Below are positions 44,916 through 57,313 of a DNA stretch of 64,000 nucleotides, in pieces. The position numbers were made by a program, and so were the translations under genes. The notes below the pieces were generated by a model. The model did no database searches, was not told the DNA's origin, and was given only the letters and a program-made list of their open reading frames with translations. The first letter of the stretch is position 1. Each line of letters begins with the position of its first letter. Source of the DNA: Isoetes taiwanensis (Eukaryota > Streptophyta > Lycopodiopsida > Isoetales > Isoetaceae); contig JAJEKV010000006.1 in assembly GCA_021234155.1 (NCBI GenBank), forward strand, positions 12,185,318-12,249,317. Reading direction: 5' to 3'.

Positions 44916-47330
44916 GCATGCTGGGGAGGAAGAATTTCTCTGCAAAAATATAAAAATCATGAGTAAACTTTATGAATCCAAAGAATAGACAATATGGTTT
45001 GAGGCCAAATAATCTCTTTATAATGAAGGCCAGTTGGTTTCTTGCTTCCCACATTTTTCAAAAGAGAATATAAAAACTCCAATGCCTTCGCTGGTTCGAC
45101 ATAAAAGAAAGTCTTGTTCGGGGTTGTCTGAGGGTAGGTCCAAATTGAGATTGACTGAGGCAATTTCAATCGTCCACTAGATCAAAAACGGGTTCTAAGC
45201 AGATAGTCTTCATTTTCGCAGAAAACAAACATTTCGGGCAAATGTCAATAGATAAAAAATTGCATTTGTATCTCTTGCTATTGGTCTTATGACATAGCTG
45301 CCAAATAAAAACCTTGATTTTTGGGTTGATGAGGGATTTCCAGAGGTGTTTGATATTATTTCTGCATCAAAACTTGTATGCATGCTTGAACTTGAAGATG
45401 AAAGAGCCATTGTGATGCCAAGACAAGGGGTTGTTACTCCAAAAGGTTGAGGATACATAAGCCATAATGGCATTGTAAAGAGCTTTATTGGCCTCATCCT
45501 AGTCACTTATGATTGAATGGTCAAAAGGTATGTGGTTAGCTTGAGCAAAAAGATCAGAGATTAGGCTTAAGCCTTTGCTTTACTACAGCTTAGGTTGATT
45601 TGGGAAGTCTTACCAGACATTCTAAACTGTTTTCCGCTAGCATATAAAAATTCCAGAAAATGGTCTGAAAGAGAAAAATACCTCGATTCCAAGTAAACAT
45701 ATGTCTGACGTATTGCCAAGCATTGATCCACTTCCTGATAAGAGGAGGAATGTTTGCAAGATTCTTGAAATCAAAGAAGAAAAGCATCTGGAAGATGTAT
45801 CTTGACATTCCAACCATAAGGCTTGCATTTAGAAATAAAATACTTAATTAGAATGGACATTGGATGGTTTATCTCGTCATTGATGGCACGAAATAAGTTT
45901 TTGGCAACTAGAGCAATAGCATGCTTCTCTATGCTGATGATTCCAAGACCTCCCATCATCTTCGGCTTGCATCATTCTTCCATAAAAGTGGGGTTCAGCA
46001 CCTTTTGTTTTGGCCACAGGAAATGAATCTGCCCAGGATATTCTGCATCTTATTATAGAGTTTCTTAGGAGGTAGAATGAAAGAACATGAGTAGAAGCTA
46101 TGACATAATTTGTTAAAATAGCCATGCCAAATTTAGAGAGCTACTTGGAGTTGAGAGAGTTGACCTTGGTGTAAAATTTCTCAAAGATATCAGTCCGAAT
46201 GTCAGCATCATTGACTCGGATAGCAGAAAGAATGCCAAGCATTTTAAAATACACATGAGGAGGATTAAAGTTGCAGTCCAAAAGAGCAGTTGCTTGCCCT
46301 CCCAAAATATGATCATGAGCAGTAAGCTTGGACTTAGTCGGATTCACTTTACAGCCGAGCAGTAACCAAAGTTTGTAAGGATAATCTTAGCATGGGAGAT
46401 AGATTTGGTGTCTATAGATAATAAAAGGAAGGTGTCATCTGCAAAATGCCCATTCAAGAAATGGCCAGTCAAATCATTTAAAGGCAATTCCAAACCTGTT
46501 ATGATGCCAGCTTCCCTTGCTTTTTTGGAATTTGTCGTGTAGTTATAAAGAGAAAAAGGGCCAAAAGGCACCCTTATTTCATCCCTCTTTTGATTTCAAA
46601 GAAAGGGCTATTTTCTCCATTAATCAACACAAAAGAGGTTGAAAAATGATTAGAAATGCTTCTAGTCAAACACATACACCGCTCATAAGATAGTCCCAAT
46701 ATCTAGTTGATTTTCAATGCATCCAATTTTGCGAACAACCATCCGTTCCACAAAGTGTGTGCTTTGCTGAAAGAATTTCAATAAATGATCCACGGGGAAT
46801 TTTGGCAATGGAAGAGGTCTTAGTGTTTCAGATTCCTCTATAAGCTGCTCTAAGTGAACTTTGGATGAGAATAGGCCAATGATATGGCTAGAGTGTACAT
46901 CAATGTCTCAAGCAATAGTAAAGCCTGTAGCCTCTTCTAAAATAAAATCTTGCATCAGTTTTATGGCCCCCGTGACAAACATGTTGAGGGCCTCTCAAGG
47001 CACATTTGAAGAATGCTTAGAAACAATTTGATAACGTTCCCCAATTTTCTACAGTATAGCTCTAAGAAATTTCAATTGATCGTCTCGAATGTTTTCGTGA
47101 TGCCTAGCTTAAAAGAGCTGTCTCTTGATTAAAATCCTTTGTCCAACGAAGGCACAAGATTGCAGTAGCAACATTGTCCAGAATGTTTTTGCCTTTAAGG
47201 TAAGCAAATTGGCTCAAACTAATGATATTATTCCCCTTCACCCTTTGGGTAAAAGAACCTTCCTTCCTTCCTTCCTTCCTTCCTTTGGGTAATGGCAATT
47301 GTCAGGGAGGCAGAATTTAAAGATCATTGC
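44916..47330 (-). mobile_element. Degenerate LINE ORF2 on the minus strand
   Basis: Read downwards from 47.3 kb: an RT fingers-like piece LSQFAYLKGKNILDNVATAI (about 47,220-47,160); the catalytic box FADDTFLLLS (about 46,445-46,415) followed by NPTKSKL; then thumb and C-terminal LINE regions including KMMGGLGIISIEKHAIALVA (about 45,960-45,905). Many stops and shifts. The 3' limit near 44.9 kb has no poly-A/T run. A (CCTT)n microsatellite (about 47,256-47,285) lies at its 5' side. Confidence 0.75.
47256..47285. repeat. (CCTT)n microsatellite
   Basis: About seven perfect CCTT tetramers. Confidence 0.9.
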
Positions 47331-47486
47331 TAGAGAGTATGGACTGAAGAGAGATGTCAAAAGCAATGGATGGAGGCTATGATATCAACTTTAGCAGCCA
47401 GTAAATAGTTTGTGAAGGTATGGGAAAGAGAAATAATAATGGTTAAAAGGGTGTAGTTGGTTGCATTGTATCAAGAACTCTTCCAA

Positions 47487-47550
47487 ATAAGATAAGATAA
47501 GATAAGATAGGATAGGATAGAATAAGATAGGATAAGATAAGAAGGGAAGG
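47487..47550. repeat. (GATAA/GATAG)n microsatellite
   Basis: Around a dozen GATAA and GATAG pentamers with a few slips, located between the minus-strand and plus-strand LINE segments. Confidence 0.9.
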
Positions 47551-47629
47551 TATTAACTTAGGAGTGAGAAGAACAAGTCCTTGAGGAGATTAAATGTCTG
47601 GAGTTGAAAAAGATTTAGGAAGCAAAGGT

Positions 47630-49520
47630 TAAGGTTGGGCTTAATACAGTCTACAGCAGCAGATTGTGCTTTACTAGATACTTTGTATCAAGATCTTCTT
47701 CTCTCTCAGCAGGATCTTCTTCCAGGCTTCTATGAGCGTGATATACTAGTAAAAGTTCAAGTTTCGGAGGAGTATAAAATCCAACAAGCAAAGACTAAAG
47801 AAGGTTTGCAGTGGTTCTATGATGGAGACCGTTGCACGATTTTCTTCTTTCATGTAGCTAAGTGGTGTCGCATGACATAAGCCATGTCATCATTGCATCT
47901 GTCAAATGGCTCGATACTCTCTCAGCCAGCAGGTTTCAAGCAACATCTGCATGACCATTTTCAGGCATTTTTTGTTAAGAGACATCTACCCTTTCGGTCA
48001 GAAATACGAGATGCGATTTTGTCTAGGATATCTCCCATCATTTTCGAAGAGCAACGTCTTTCAATATACACTGCTATAACTGCTGTTGATCTGGGTTTGA
48101 TAGTTTTTTAACTTAAAAAATGGAAATGCTCAGGGTTGGATGGTATACCCGTTGAGTTCTTTCAAGATTATAGGGAGTGGTTATAGCTAGATGTATTTGA
48201 TGCTTTCTGTGACTTTCGATGGTCTACTGCCTTGGACAAAATTTTGAATACAAGTGCCATCTTGCTGATCCCCATACTATTTCAGATTGGCAACCCATCA
48301 TTTTATTGTCATCAGTATACAAAATATTTGCCAAGCCATTTGCAGAGGAGGTGAAGGATACATTGGCTGAGTCTATTTATGCAACTCAATCATAATTTCT
48401 TCCGAGAAGATGCATTCGTAACAATATAATTATCGCATCTGAGGTGATCTATTTAAGCTTGATTTTGTGAAGGCATGTAATAGTGTCAGCTGGAGTTCAT
48501 GCGCTTGTGTATGAGATTGAGATTTGGGCAGCAATTCACATCAGATGTCATGAAGCTGCATGCCCCTACTCGAGTTGTTGTTCTCTTTCATAATGAGCTA
48601 TCAGAGGTGTTTCCACTTGGTCGGAGTATTCGTCAGGGATGCCCTTTAGCACCACTCCTCTTCACAATTGTCGTGGAGACATTGTCACAGTTATTTACTA
48701 TTGCGTCAATGGAGGGGCTTCTTCAAGAATCTTGAATCTGCAAAACTGCTCTTAGACACCTTCCCACTCGCTTCCGGTGTGTTGTTGGGTCAAAAGTGTA
48801 CGTCTTTATAGCTGTCCAATTCTGGCATGTCTTCATGATTATTCATGGAAACTTCTTGCTCATCTACAGGCCACAAAGCTACTTCGAATTCCCATTAGCA
48901 TTTATGATAGTGCAGGAACAACATAGAAAGAAATTATTAAGGATTTGGAGAAACATCTATTTTGGTGGTCATCTGCAAGGTTATCTTTCACTAGTCGCAT
49001 TACAGTGGCCAAATCAGTTCTCGCAGTACCCATGTTTATATGGCCTCCTTATTGCTAGCGCCACAGGTTAAAGGACAGGAGATCATTGCAATAGTCCAAA
49101 ACTTCATATAGGCTGGCACAGAGGAGGGGATATAGTTAAGGTGTTCTGGTCTAAATGCGTCTTCCCCAAATGGGCAGATGACATGGATATGATGGATTTA
49201 TTACTGCATAGTAAGGTCCTCATCTCAAAATTCATTTGGGGGCTCCTGAATGGTGAAAATGATTCTCCTGGTTTATGCCTTCTTAAACAATCTCTTGGAC
49301 GTTGTATTCTTCTCATCAAGAAGGCAGTCAAACCAGTTATTCCTTAGGCTTTATTTCATCCTCTCATTCTTATCATTAATCGCCTATGCTGAGTAAGTAC
49401 ATAATGCTTCAGGCTTGTGTTTCAGGAGCAATTTCTTGTGCTTATACAACTTGATGAGATATGTACATCTTGTAATGCTTACTTTTGATTAATAAACTTT
49501 TTTCGTTCTTCAAAAAAAAA
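47630..49520 (+). mobile_element. Degenerate LINE ORF2 (reverse transcriptase half) with poly-A tail
   Basis: In order: a pre-RT segment with QWFYDGDRCTIFFFHVAKW (47,809-47,866; the usual GDRNTKFFH block); WKCSGLDGIPVEFFQDY (48,122-48,172; the SPGPDGI block); motif A KLDFVKACNSVSW (48,455-48,493); IRQGCPLAPLLFTIV (48,625-48,672, motif B); then frameshifted thumb sequence. It ends AATAAACTTTTTTCGTTCTTC plus nine A at 49,520. Numerous stops. It could be the continuation of the endonuclease piece at 44.67 kb, split by the minus-strand LINE. Confidence 0.8.
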
Positions 49521-49529
49521 GGGGTTGGA

Positions 49530-50436
49530 TTTAATTGAAAATGTTCAAAGTTCTTTTTTAGGGCTACTAGACAAAGGAGACACTCAGGTAGACTCGCATA
49601 TTTTCAATTGGATGATGGTTCAGTAACGAGAAAACTTCAACAGGTAAATAGTACTAGCATATTTACTTTACCAAGATTGTTCGAAGATATGGTAATTCCC
49701 AGAGTATGCTCTAAAATTTTCCAGACCCAACAGGAAATGTTGGATTGCCCTTTGCCAATGGATGAAGGGGATTTTTTCATTGGCGAAGGACAAGAGTCCA
49801 GGGCTTGATTGGATCTCTGCTAAGTTTTTCCAAACCAACTAGAAGTGGGTAGGCTCTTTTGGCAAGCATCATATCTAGATATTCTTACTGCGGACTCATT
49901 GGATAGAAAACTTAATATTAGTTGTATATACTGATATCCAAATTAAAGGAGCCAATACCCATAAATGATTGAAAACTAATTATGCCATTATTATTTTTTT
50001 TTTTGAGGTAACGGCAGAAGTATTATATTACATGATAAACATAGTAATACAAAAGGGCAGGGTAGACCCTGCTATACAGGCCATGACTTAGTCAAAATTG
50101 GCCCGGCTCTCCAAAGGAGGAATTACTTCAGAATTTAAAACACTGTTTTAAGATTGGAAACATAAAGTAATTGCAAGTATAGCTATGCCATTATGCCATT
50201 ATTTTCATCTATAAGCTTATAGCGCAAACATATGCGGAGAGATTGAAGCCGATTTTGATGGAGCACATATATCTAAATGCGATCAAAGCTCTTTCTAGGT
50301 AGAAGTATTTTAAGCAACATAGCAGCATTCTTTGAATGCATCTATCTAAATGAATTCAAAAGGTTGCATTGGGCAAGGAGAACGAATAAAAAAGTTACGT
50401 ATTTGAAATGTCAAGAAAGCATATAATAGTGTAGAC
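49530..50436 (+). mobile_element. Second plus-strand LINE ORF2 fragment
   Basis: Starts with FFRATRQRRHSGRLAYF (49,556-49,606) and LDDGSVTRKLQQ, then LPMDEGDFFIG and, frameshifted, LDWISAKFF (SPGPDGI equivalent, about 49,805-49,835). After a 199-bp insertion it continues with AERLKPILMEHIYLNAIKAL (50,236-50,296) and KAYNSV (about 50,417-50,434, motif A). It ends abruptly before a C run at 50,438. A distinct copy from the neighbour because the pre-RT region is repeated. Confidence 0.7.
49993..50191 (-). mobile_element. Short retroinsertion with 12-bp target duplication
   Basis: Begins with a T run (a poly-A tail on the minus strand) followed by GAGGTAACGGCAG. Flanked by exact copies of TATGCCATTATT (49,981-49,992 and 50,192-50,203). 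199 bp, no coding content: a 5'-truncated LINE 3' end or SINE inserted into the older LINE fragment. Confidence 0.8.
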
Positions 50437-51506
50437 CCCACCCCCCGATTCACCATCATACTCGTTATCTAGTGCTGAACCACATCATAGCACCTAACTA
50501 AGAACATCTCTACTTCTAGATGGCCTTTGGGTCTCTACCCCCGTTTACCCATACAACACAGGAGGAACAGAAAGAGAACTATCATTATACATCCATCCAT
50601 CCATAACTTCGAATAGAACATAAAATAGAGATTAACCATACATCTATTCATACAAGGGTTAATCCTAGCTACCTTCTAAGCATACAAGGGTTAGTCCTAT
50701 GACTATCTAGGAATCCAAGCTATCTACGTACTAACCGGGATCATAGCTAGGTCCACTATCGCTCTGGTTCTCCATCCTTCTAGCTGGAACAGGGTGGAAC
50801 AGTAGCTCCTCCTCCACCAACCTCCCCCAATTCTAATTGGGGCAAATGGGGGTATGAAACCCCAATTTGGGTCCCAAGTTAGCAACTCTCCCTTGCCCAA
50901 TCGATTTGGGCCAGGTGGCAACTCTAGATTGGTTAATATTAACTAATTTGATATTTTAGCCCTTTTTAATATTAGGTTAAGCCCTAAATTCGAATTAGGG
51001 TTTTGGGTTAGCTTTCCACCTTAATAATTAATAATTAACATAGCTAACCTTCGCTTATGAATAATTAACGTGCCATTAATTATTCATAGTGACTTGTCAT
51101 GTATTTATACTTAAAAAGGCGTATAAATACGTGGAACATCACACTATGTATTGGGTCTAAGCGCGTCTCCAAAACCTTTATTGCAATAGAAACTTATATA
51201 AGGGTCGTACTCAGGAAAGGGCATGGTCGGCTCCACCTTGAGTGGAGAGGACCAGGTGTCCGGCCCAATTCTGTCCGTTTTATACTACCATATGTATCTA
51301 TCACAGCCGTTCAAACTATTGTGCAGTATATAGTACTTACCTTTTGTAATTGGCAGAGGGACAAAATAGTTTGCGATTGTAAATGATGTATGGGGCTGAA
51401 ACGACGAATTAGAATGGTTGTTGAAGACCATCTGATAAGATTTGGTACATTTGAACAACCCACCAGATCTGATGCTCGTCATGGATATCAGGTTGGTATA
51501 CAATGA
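50437..51506. other. Spacer left of the Penelope-like element
   Basis: No gene recognised. AT-rich 51,010-51,100 contains TTAATAATTAATAATTAA and inverted TTAATTATTCATA/TATGAATAATTAA (51,055-51,089). Single TTAGGGTTTTGGG-type telomere-like words occur near 50,994. Confidence 0.45.
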
Positions 51507-51731
51507 TTTTTTTTTTTTTTTTTTTTTGTTAATGATTAAAATACATATGGTGACTTGTTAAAAAATTAAATGCCCAGAAATCCATAACATAAGATGATGT
51601 ACTGGTCTTTCTTAGATAGAAGGACGAGCACAAGAAATACATGGGTAAAAATTATGTTGTAAAATAACCTTACCATTGGTTAAAATTAACATGACAGATA
51701 ACCCTTTAGGGTGTTGGTTTACAAGTTAGGG

Positions 51732-51753
51732 TTCCGTCCACGAATGGACGGAA
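51732..51753 (+). other. Conserved 8-bp hairpin in the pseudo-LTR
   Basis: Perfect stem TTCCGTCC / GGACGGAA with a 6-nt loop, preserved in repeat B at 57,718-57,739. It could be an RNA structure used by the element. The CTGANGA core of a hammerhead ribozyme is not present next to it. Confidence 0.6.
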
Positions 51754-51979
51754 AGGCACATGACGGATCCGACCACCAAGCTCTTACAGGCAGTTACAAA
51801 AATAGCTGGAGGAGAACTCTCAAGTCCCTAATGGACCAGACGGTATTAAGGACAGGTAACGACCCTACACATGTATTTAACAGCTCATGCATTAGAAATC
51901 ACAGACCGGCGAGTCCCCATACCAAGCCGGATCCGCTCAGGCGGATTTGTTTATGGGTAGGAAAAAGGGGGATTTAAAC

Positions 51980-52300
51980 ATGGCCACCAGAAGGAAGATT
52001 GAGGCTGAGATGAAGAATGCATCCAAAAGAAAGAAGTTGTTTGATTTCCACAAGGTTGCTAAAACCTCTGTGATGGCAGAATGCACCACTATGGGTAATA
52101 AGGAAGCTGCTAGCACTGAGCAGAAAGCTAAGGACGTCCTTGAGCAGAAAGGCAAGGAAACTGAAGAAGTTATGGGCATAAGCAATGAAGACACTGTGCA
52201 GATTGAAGCCCTGCATGATTCAGTGATCAAAGAAGCAGCAAATGAGCAGACCCGACATACAAGCTATTCAGCAAATCCTCAAGACCACCAGGTTTCGTAA
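51980..52300 (+). CDS. Putative small basic/coiled-coil protein starting in the pseudo-LTR
   Basis: The ATG at 51,980 sits in a good plant context (AAACATGGC). 106 codons, lysine- and glutamate-rich and probably helical (KIEAEMKNASKRKKLFDF; EQKAKDVLEQKGKETEEV). The frame is also open upstream to an ATG at 51,947. In repeat B the equivalent ATG at 57,959 is followed by frameshifts. It could be the beginning of the element's main ORF joined to 53.4 kb by an intron or frameshift, or an ORF1-like protein. No known domain. Confidence 0.4.
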   Translation: MATRRKIEAEMKNASKRKKLFDFHKVAKTSVMAECTTMGNKEAASTEQKAKDVLEQKGKETEEVMGISNEDTVQIEALHDSVIKEAANEQTRHTSYSANPQDHQVS

Positions 52301-53395
52301 CTAGTTAAATTTATCTAACTAGAATATTCATTATAGATCCATAAGCTTTATAATGAAATCTGCATATGCATAAATTTATGGATGTCATAAATCAATAAGA
52401 TAGATCTAGTATAATGGATCTAAAAGTTGGGAAATGTTTAAAAAACATTTGAAGTTAAAAATACAAGAAAGGATATATATGAAGGTTTAATCTAGATGAA
52501 GGTTGTTTTGGCACATGAAGGATTGCTGGAAATCTGCATATGCATGAATGTATGGACGTCATAAACCAATAAAATAGATCTAAGATAATAGATCTTAAAA
52601 GTCGGAGACATCTTAAAAATATGTGAAGTTAAAAATACAAGAAAGAATACATGTGAATGTGTAATCCAGATTGAGAATTTGAGGAGGGATGATCTGACAT
52701 AGGAAGGACTGCTGGCATCATTATTAACATAGAATATGATGCTTTTTTCTTACCATATATGTAATCTGCCACCAGACCGACCAAGGTAAGTGGTCTTGTT
52801 ATAACAAAGGGATGGCAGCAGGATTTACTCCGAGAAGACAGGATCACCCAAATTCTGCACATAAAAGGTTTAGAAATTTATGACTTGGCAGTCTTATAAC
52901 TTGCATCAGGCAAAAGTGAAGGGGATAACCCAAGAAACTCATAGCTTACCCGTTGGTGACTTAGGCTTTACCCTACTCGGCTAACCGCCCCTCCTCGGTT
53001 TCACTAGCAGTAACCGAGTTTCTTGCTCTCTTGCTTTGATGATTCTTTAGCATAATGGATGATCAAGCTACAACTATTTTGGACATGGTTACTGTACATT
53101 TTTTATGAAGTAAGATCTTTTCAAAGGAATTGTGGCCTTAATGAAGGCATAATAGATACATATTTCTTTATTGTAGACTTTCATTATGTATGAGACTTTG
53201 AAAATAATAGAAATCTTTGTATGCTTTCAAAGAAGTCTCTGAGATATTAGAACAGAAATTTCAATTGAATATTTAATGACCAAAACATGACCATGGCCTA
53301 AAGGGAAATCACCTATATCCTGATAGGACTGCAAATTGTACTCTAAAGTACTTGATTGTATCAGGAGTAGAAAGTCTTGGACTTAAGGTTTTTTT

Positions 53396-55199
53396 ATGCA
53401 TACTCAGTTTTCTGGTTATACCAGAAACCATGGTTGATGTTTTAAATATTTCAGGTAACTAATCTTATGAAATATACTAAATCTGCTCCCTGCTATAGGA
53501 ACCCTATAAGAATGAGACATCTGAGGAAGTACACTGGATTAAAGAACTGGTACCTTTCAAATACAAAGAGAATGGCATTGAAGCCCCTAATATGGCAGTT
53601 CAGAACTTACTTGGCTGCATCCGAAACAAGGATATACATAGCCCGATTATCTTTAATGAGAAACCCGCAGGATAGAAGACTATCCCTATTATCCGCCTTT
53701 GGCTTCAGCGGCTGGTTCAAATTGTTTGGACAGATCAAAAAAGCCAATTATGAGTACAACAAATGCAAAGAATATATCAATTCTGTATACAAGGATATTG
53801 GCACTATTCTCTACAAAAGGACATGCCTTGAGGATGAAACAGGCCTTAATATTTGTAATTGGGCTATCTATTCTTGAAAAAAGTCAATGATATTATTCCT
53901 CTTACATTTGAAGTCAAGACAAAAAGCAACAAAAAGCAGTCCTGTGATCGGATGGGTTAATCAAGAGTGTCTCTTTTGGATCCGGATCTTTCCGAGTTTG
54001 ATTATCACCCACAAATAGTGACATTGCTAAGGATGATAATACCTACACGTGAAGGGACAATTCCATTGAGCATTTGAAGAACTACCCAATCTTACCCTTG
54101 GTAATTCTTCTTGTTTCCCTATTATAACCGAACAAATGGTTGAATGTCTTGGAGTCGGATATTCTCACGCCTTATGGAGAAGCCAAAATTTTGGTGCACT
54201 TGCCCCTCTTGACTTGGATACCGGATAGCATTTGTCGGGTATTAAGGAAGAAATTGACATGGCTAAAATTACAGCCACAAAATTTGAAAAACCTTCAAGT
54301 TGGATCAAGTAGAAGTACCTTTTGACATGACCACTTTTGACCAGATCTTGCATCGAAATAATGGGATACTGATTGGATGAAAAGGACACATGGCATATCC
54401 CAATGAAACAAGAGATGATTTTTATCCAAACGGGTATGGCGACTCATTGCCCATATTTCACATGTCCATGTCCAAAAATAAAAATTCACCCCCGCCATCG
54501 TGGCATCATATGGTTTGATCGGGGGATATGGTTCATCCTTAATCATATGGAAGAACTACATTTGGGTTCATCTCCCATCATGAGAATGGTAAACATTACT
54601 AAACTACTCAATAAAGTCTCGAAACCAAATTTTATTGCATATGTCTCCTACCTGGAAGTGAGGAAGATCATGATTGAAATGATGACGACTATGGCATGAA
54701 TCCTAATGCCAACCTCAAAGTGAAATTTGGAAATAATCGGATGGCAGACATTGTGGAGAAAAGTGTTAAACCAATATCATTCTTGAAGGCTAATGCTAAC
54801 AGCAACTACAAGGGCATTTCTAAAAAGCCTCAGTTTGGTAGAAATCAAAGAAATCAACAAGACAAAAAGGCATACAATGGATGCCACCTCGCTTGACAAT
54901 TGATCCCGCACTAGCAAAGGATGGCATAAAAGGCACAAAAGGTGAGAACAAAAGCATCAAACGGTGAACGAACCTTAAAACAGAAAATTATCCATCCGGA
55001 TGAGAGCACGCCTGAGAATTTAGACATTGTAGAGGATTCCCAATGTGATACTTAAAAATCCAAAAAAAAGGGGGCATATGAACTATATGTTGACATGCAT
55101 GTCTAAAGACTCTAGACATATTTTGATTCATACTTTACCAGTATTTCATAAAGTTCATGTTATACTTTTTTTCGTATCTATGAATATCGGTGATATCAC
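53396..55199 (+). pseudogene. Internal region upstream of the RT (N-terminal extension)
   Basis: A run of separate frames: 53,467-53,877 (136 codons, basic, MRHLRKYTGLKNWYLSNTK), 54,140-54,325, 54,373-54,699 (with a C-P-Y-F-T-C-P-C-P cluster that may bind zinc) and 54,696-54,896 (FGRNQRNQQDKKAYNGC). They probably formed a long N-terminal part of the element's protein, now frameshifted. I do not recognise an endonuclease here. Confidence 0.4.
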
Positions 55200-57313
55200 A
55201 TGTTCTTTTGCAATACTAATATTCATTATATCTCAGAGGTTGTTAAACCCGTGACAAGAATTATCACAAGGGATATCAATATGCTGAAACATTTGGTCAA
55301 TAACAAGGATAAAAAGGACAAACGGATTGTCCACTTTAAATTTCTATCCAAAAGCTTGGAAAGATTTGAGATCAGAAATATTTTTAGCTTAGTATTATCT
55401 GAGACGTTACAAGATAAAGGAAATGAGTTACTTGAAAAAACGACATTTGCATGGAAATATTTGGATCAATTAAAATGTAGAAAGATACAAACCATTTTCC
55501 ATTTTTGCCGAGGCAAAATAACAGTGTCCTTGCTCCAATCCCAACTTGAAAACATTCATTGATCGTGATATTGGACATGTAAGAACCACTGACCTGGCAA
55601 TTGTCCATAACAACAAACTGAGGAAAGCCTTTGAAAAAGGGCTTAATCATATACCAGACTGCAGCTTCAGTGTACAAAAATTCATGGAAGAATTTGAAGT
55701 AACTTGCAGACAATTCTTTCTGGTACATCAATATGATCTCACAGACTTAACATGTGAAGATGTACAACAAATCAGTGACATGTTAATGCAATATGCTCAC
55801 ATGGAGATAGTTGAATTGGGAAAAATGAAGGGAAAAGGTTTCTATGGGATGACCCCAGTGTGAGAAAAAACATGGAATGGCTCGTGGCTAATCAGTACAT
55901 ATCAGGTTTGGACAAAGCAAGCAACAATCCAGTCTTTATCTGTCAGAGACACATTTTTGAAAAAGCACAAGAAAGACTAAACTGTCCTGACTTCCAAAGT
56001 ACCACTTTTTGTACCTCATATGGTTCTTTGAAATGACCAAGAAAGAGACTCAAAGACTTCTAAACAACGTCACGGAGACACAAAGCAGTTACCATATCTC
56101 ATGGCAAGTTACAAAGCACACAAACATGAGTATAGATGGCTCACCAACGCACATGATTCGATATTTTCTGAGCTTGCTGATGTAAGTACAGCCATTCTTA
56201 AAAGCTTCCTGGAAACTTGGCCCCTTCTGTGCTTTAAAATAACAGCCAAAATCAGGATGTTCAGACGTCTTAAAGTTAATGCATCGTGGATTATTGACTC
56301 ATCCTATGACATGGTGCTGAACTTACACAAAGGATTTGATGTATTTGCGGCCAGATATAACACACAATTATGAGACAATTCCCCTCGAAGGAGAGGACGG
56401 ATTAGTGGAGATAATAAATGAAGTGGCGGACTTGGTATGGGAATACATGATAACTGAAAAGCATGTGTTTTACCTAATGTACAGAATCAAGGATGGAGGA
56501 TATATTGTTAAATGGGAAAAGAATCTCAAGAAAAGCCTCCAAAAGACTTGCTGGAAAGTGATGGAAAAAAGTACATTTAAACAAATGAATGAGTGGTTCT
56601 TGTCTAATGCTACCTACAATTTGGGTAAACAAATTTATAGGCAAAGGAGGGGCATCCCAATGGGATTTTCATGCAGCCCCGCTTTTGTAATTTATACCCG
56701 CATGGCATGAACTTAAATTTATACTTAAACTTGCTGATAAAGGCAGATATGAGGACATTAAAAGATTTCAATATACAAGCAGATATATTGATGATCTCAA
56801 AATTGTAAATGGAGGCAATGTCAAAGAATTCTTTGATGCAAAATCGGACATTACAGTATATAACATGGAATATATTGGTATAAAAGATGAAACCACTTAT
56901 ACAGAAGGAGTCCAGAATAAATCTGAGGCCATCGGCTGCAAGATCAATTACATGAATATCACTATTCAAAGTTGTTACAGATCAGGGAGAGGCACATTCA
57001 CGATGTGTAGATATGATAAGAGAAACAATCTGCCATTTCATGTCAACAAGTTTATTAAAGCCGACAGCTGCAGACCGTACAAGCAAGCTATGAAAGTCAT
57101 CATCTCACAGTTACTACCCTATGTATATGCACATTCATGCCATGTTAACAGCCGCGACGGATATTCTTTGATCCGATCTGAGCATTTCACAAGAATGGCT
57201 TCAGCAAAGATAAACTTACAAGACTAGTGTTGCATTCGCTCCAAAATGACCAATTTCCTGGTATACTCTACAACATAAAAGAGATGATCGAAACCTTGAA
57301 AATTATTCTGTAA
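55200..57313 (+). pseudogene. Penelope/TERT-like reverse transcriptase, frameshifted
   Basis: Conserved blocks in order: DIGHVRTTDLAIVHNNKLRK (55,565-55,624); ISGLDKASNNPVFICQRHIF (about 55,900-55,960); PYLMASYKAHKHEYRWLTNA (56,092-56,151); WIIDSSYDMVLNL (56,289-56,325); motif A ending DITHNYETIPLEGEDGL with the first catalytic Asp at 56,354-56,356; RRGIPMGFSCSPAF (56,646-56,687, motif B); and SRYIDDLKIVNG (56,778-56,813) with YIDD at 56,784-56,795. A thumb-like tail runs to TAA at 57,311-57,313. Breaks: about 55,530, 55,861, 56,030-56,095, 56,351, 56,690 and 57,200, mostly single-base shifts. All three catalytic Asp codons survive. The protein ends about 170 residues after YIDD with no GIY-YIG module. 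Confidence 0.8.

Larger units (their letters stand above)
51528..53388 (+). repeat. Left pseudo-LTR (repeat A)
   Basis: Starts GTTAATGATTAAAATACATA and ends ACTTAAGG before a T7. The first ~330 bp match repeat B with about one difference. Later parts match with many small indels. Includes the conserved hairpin TTCCGTCC-ACGAAT-GGACGGAA (51,732-51,753). Confidence 0.85.

Noticed and set aside
50990-51010. Telomere proximity from TTAGGG words near 50.99, 51.70 and 18.88 kb
   Set aside because: Only one to three imperfect units at each place, which is compatible with chance or promoter telo-boxes.
51726-51760. Hammerhead ribozyme in the pseudo-LTR hairpin
   Set aside because: The stem is followed by a GAAA-like sequence, but the required CTGANGA core before it is absent in both copies (TTAGGGTTC instead).
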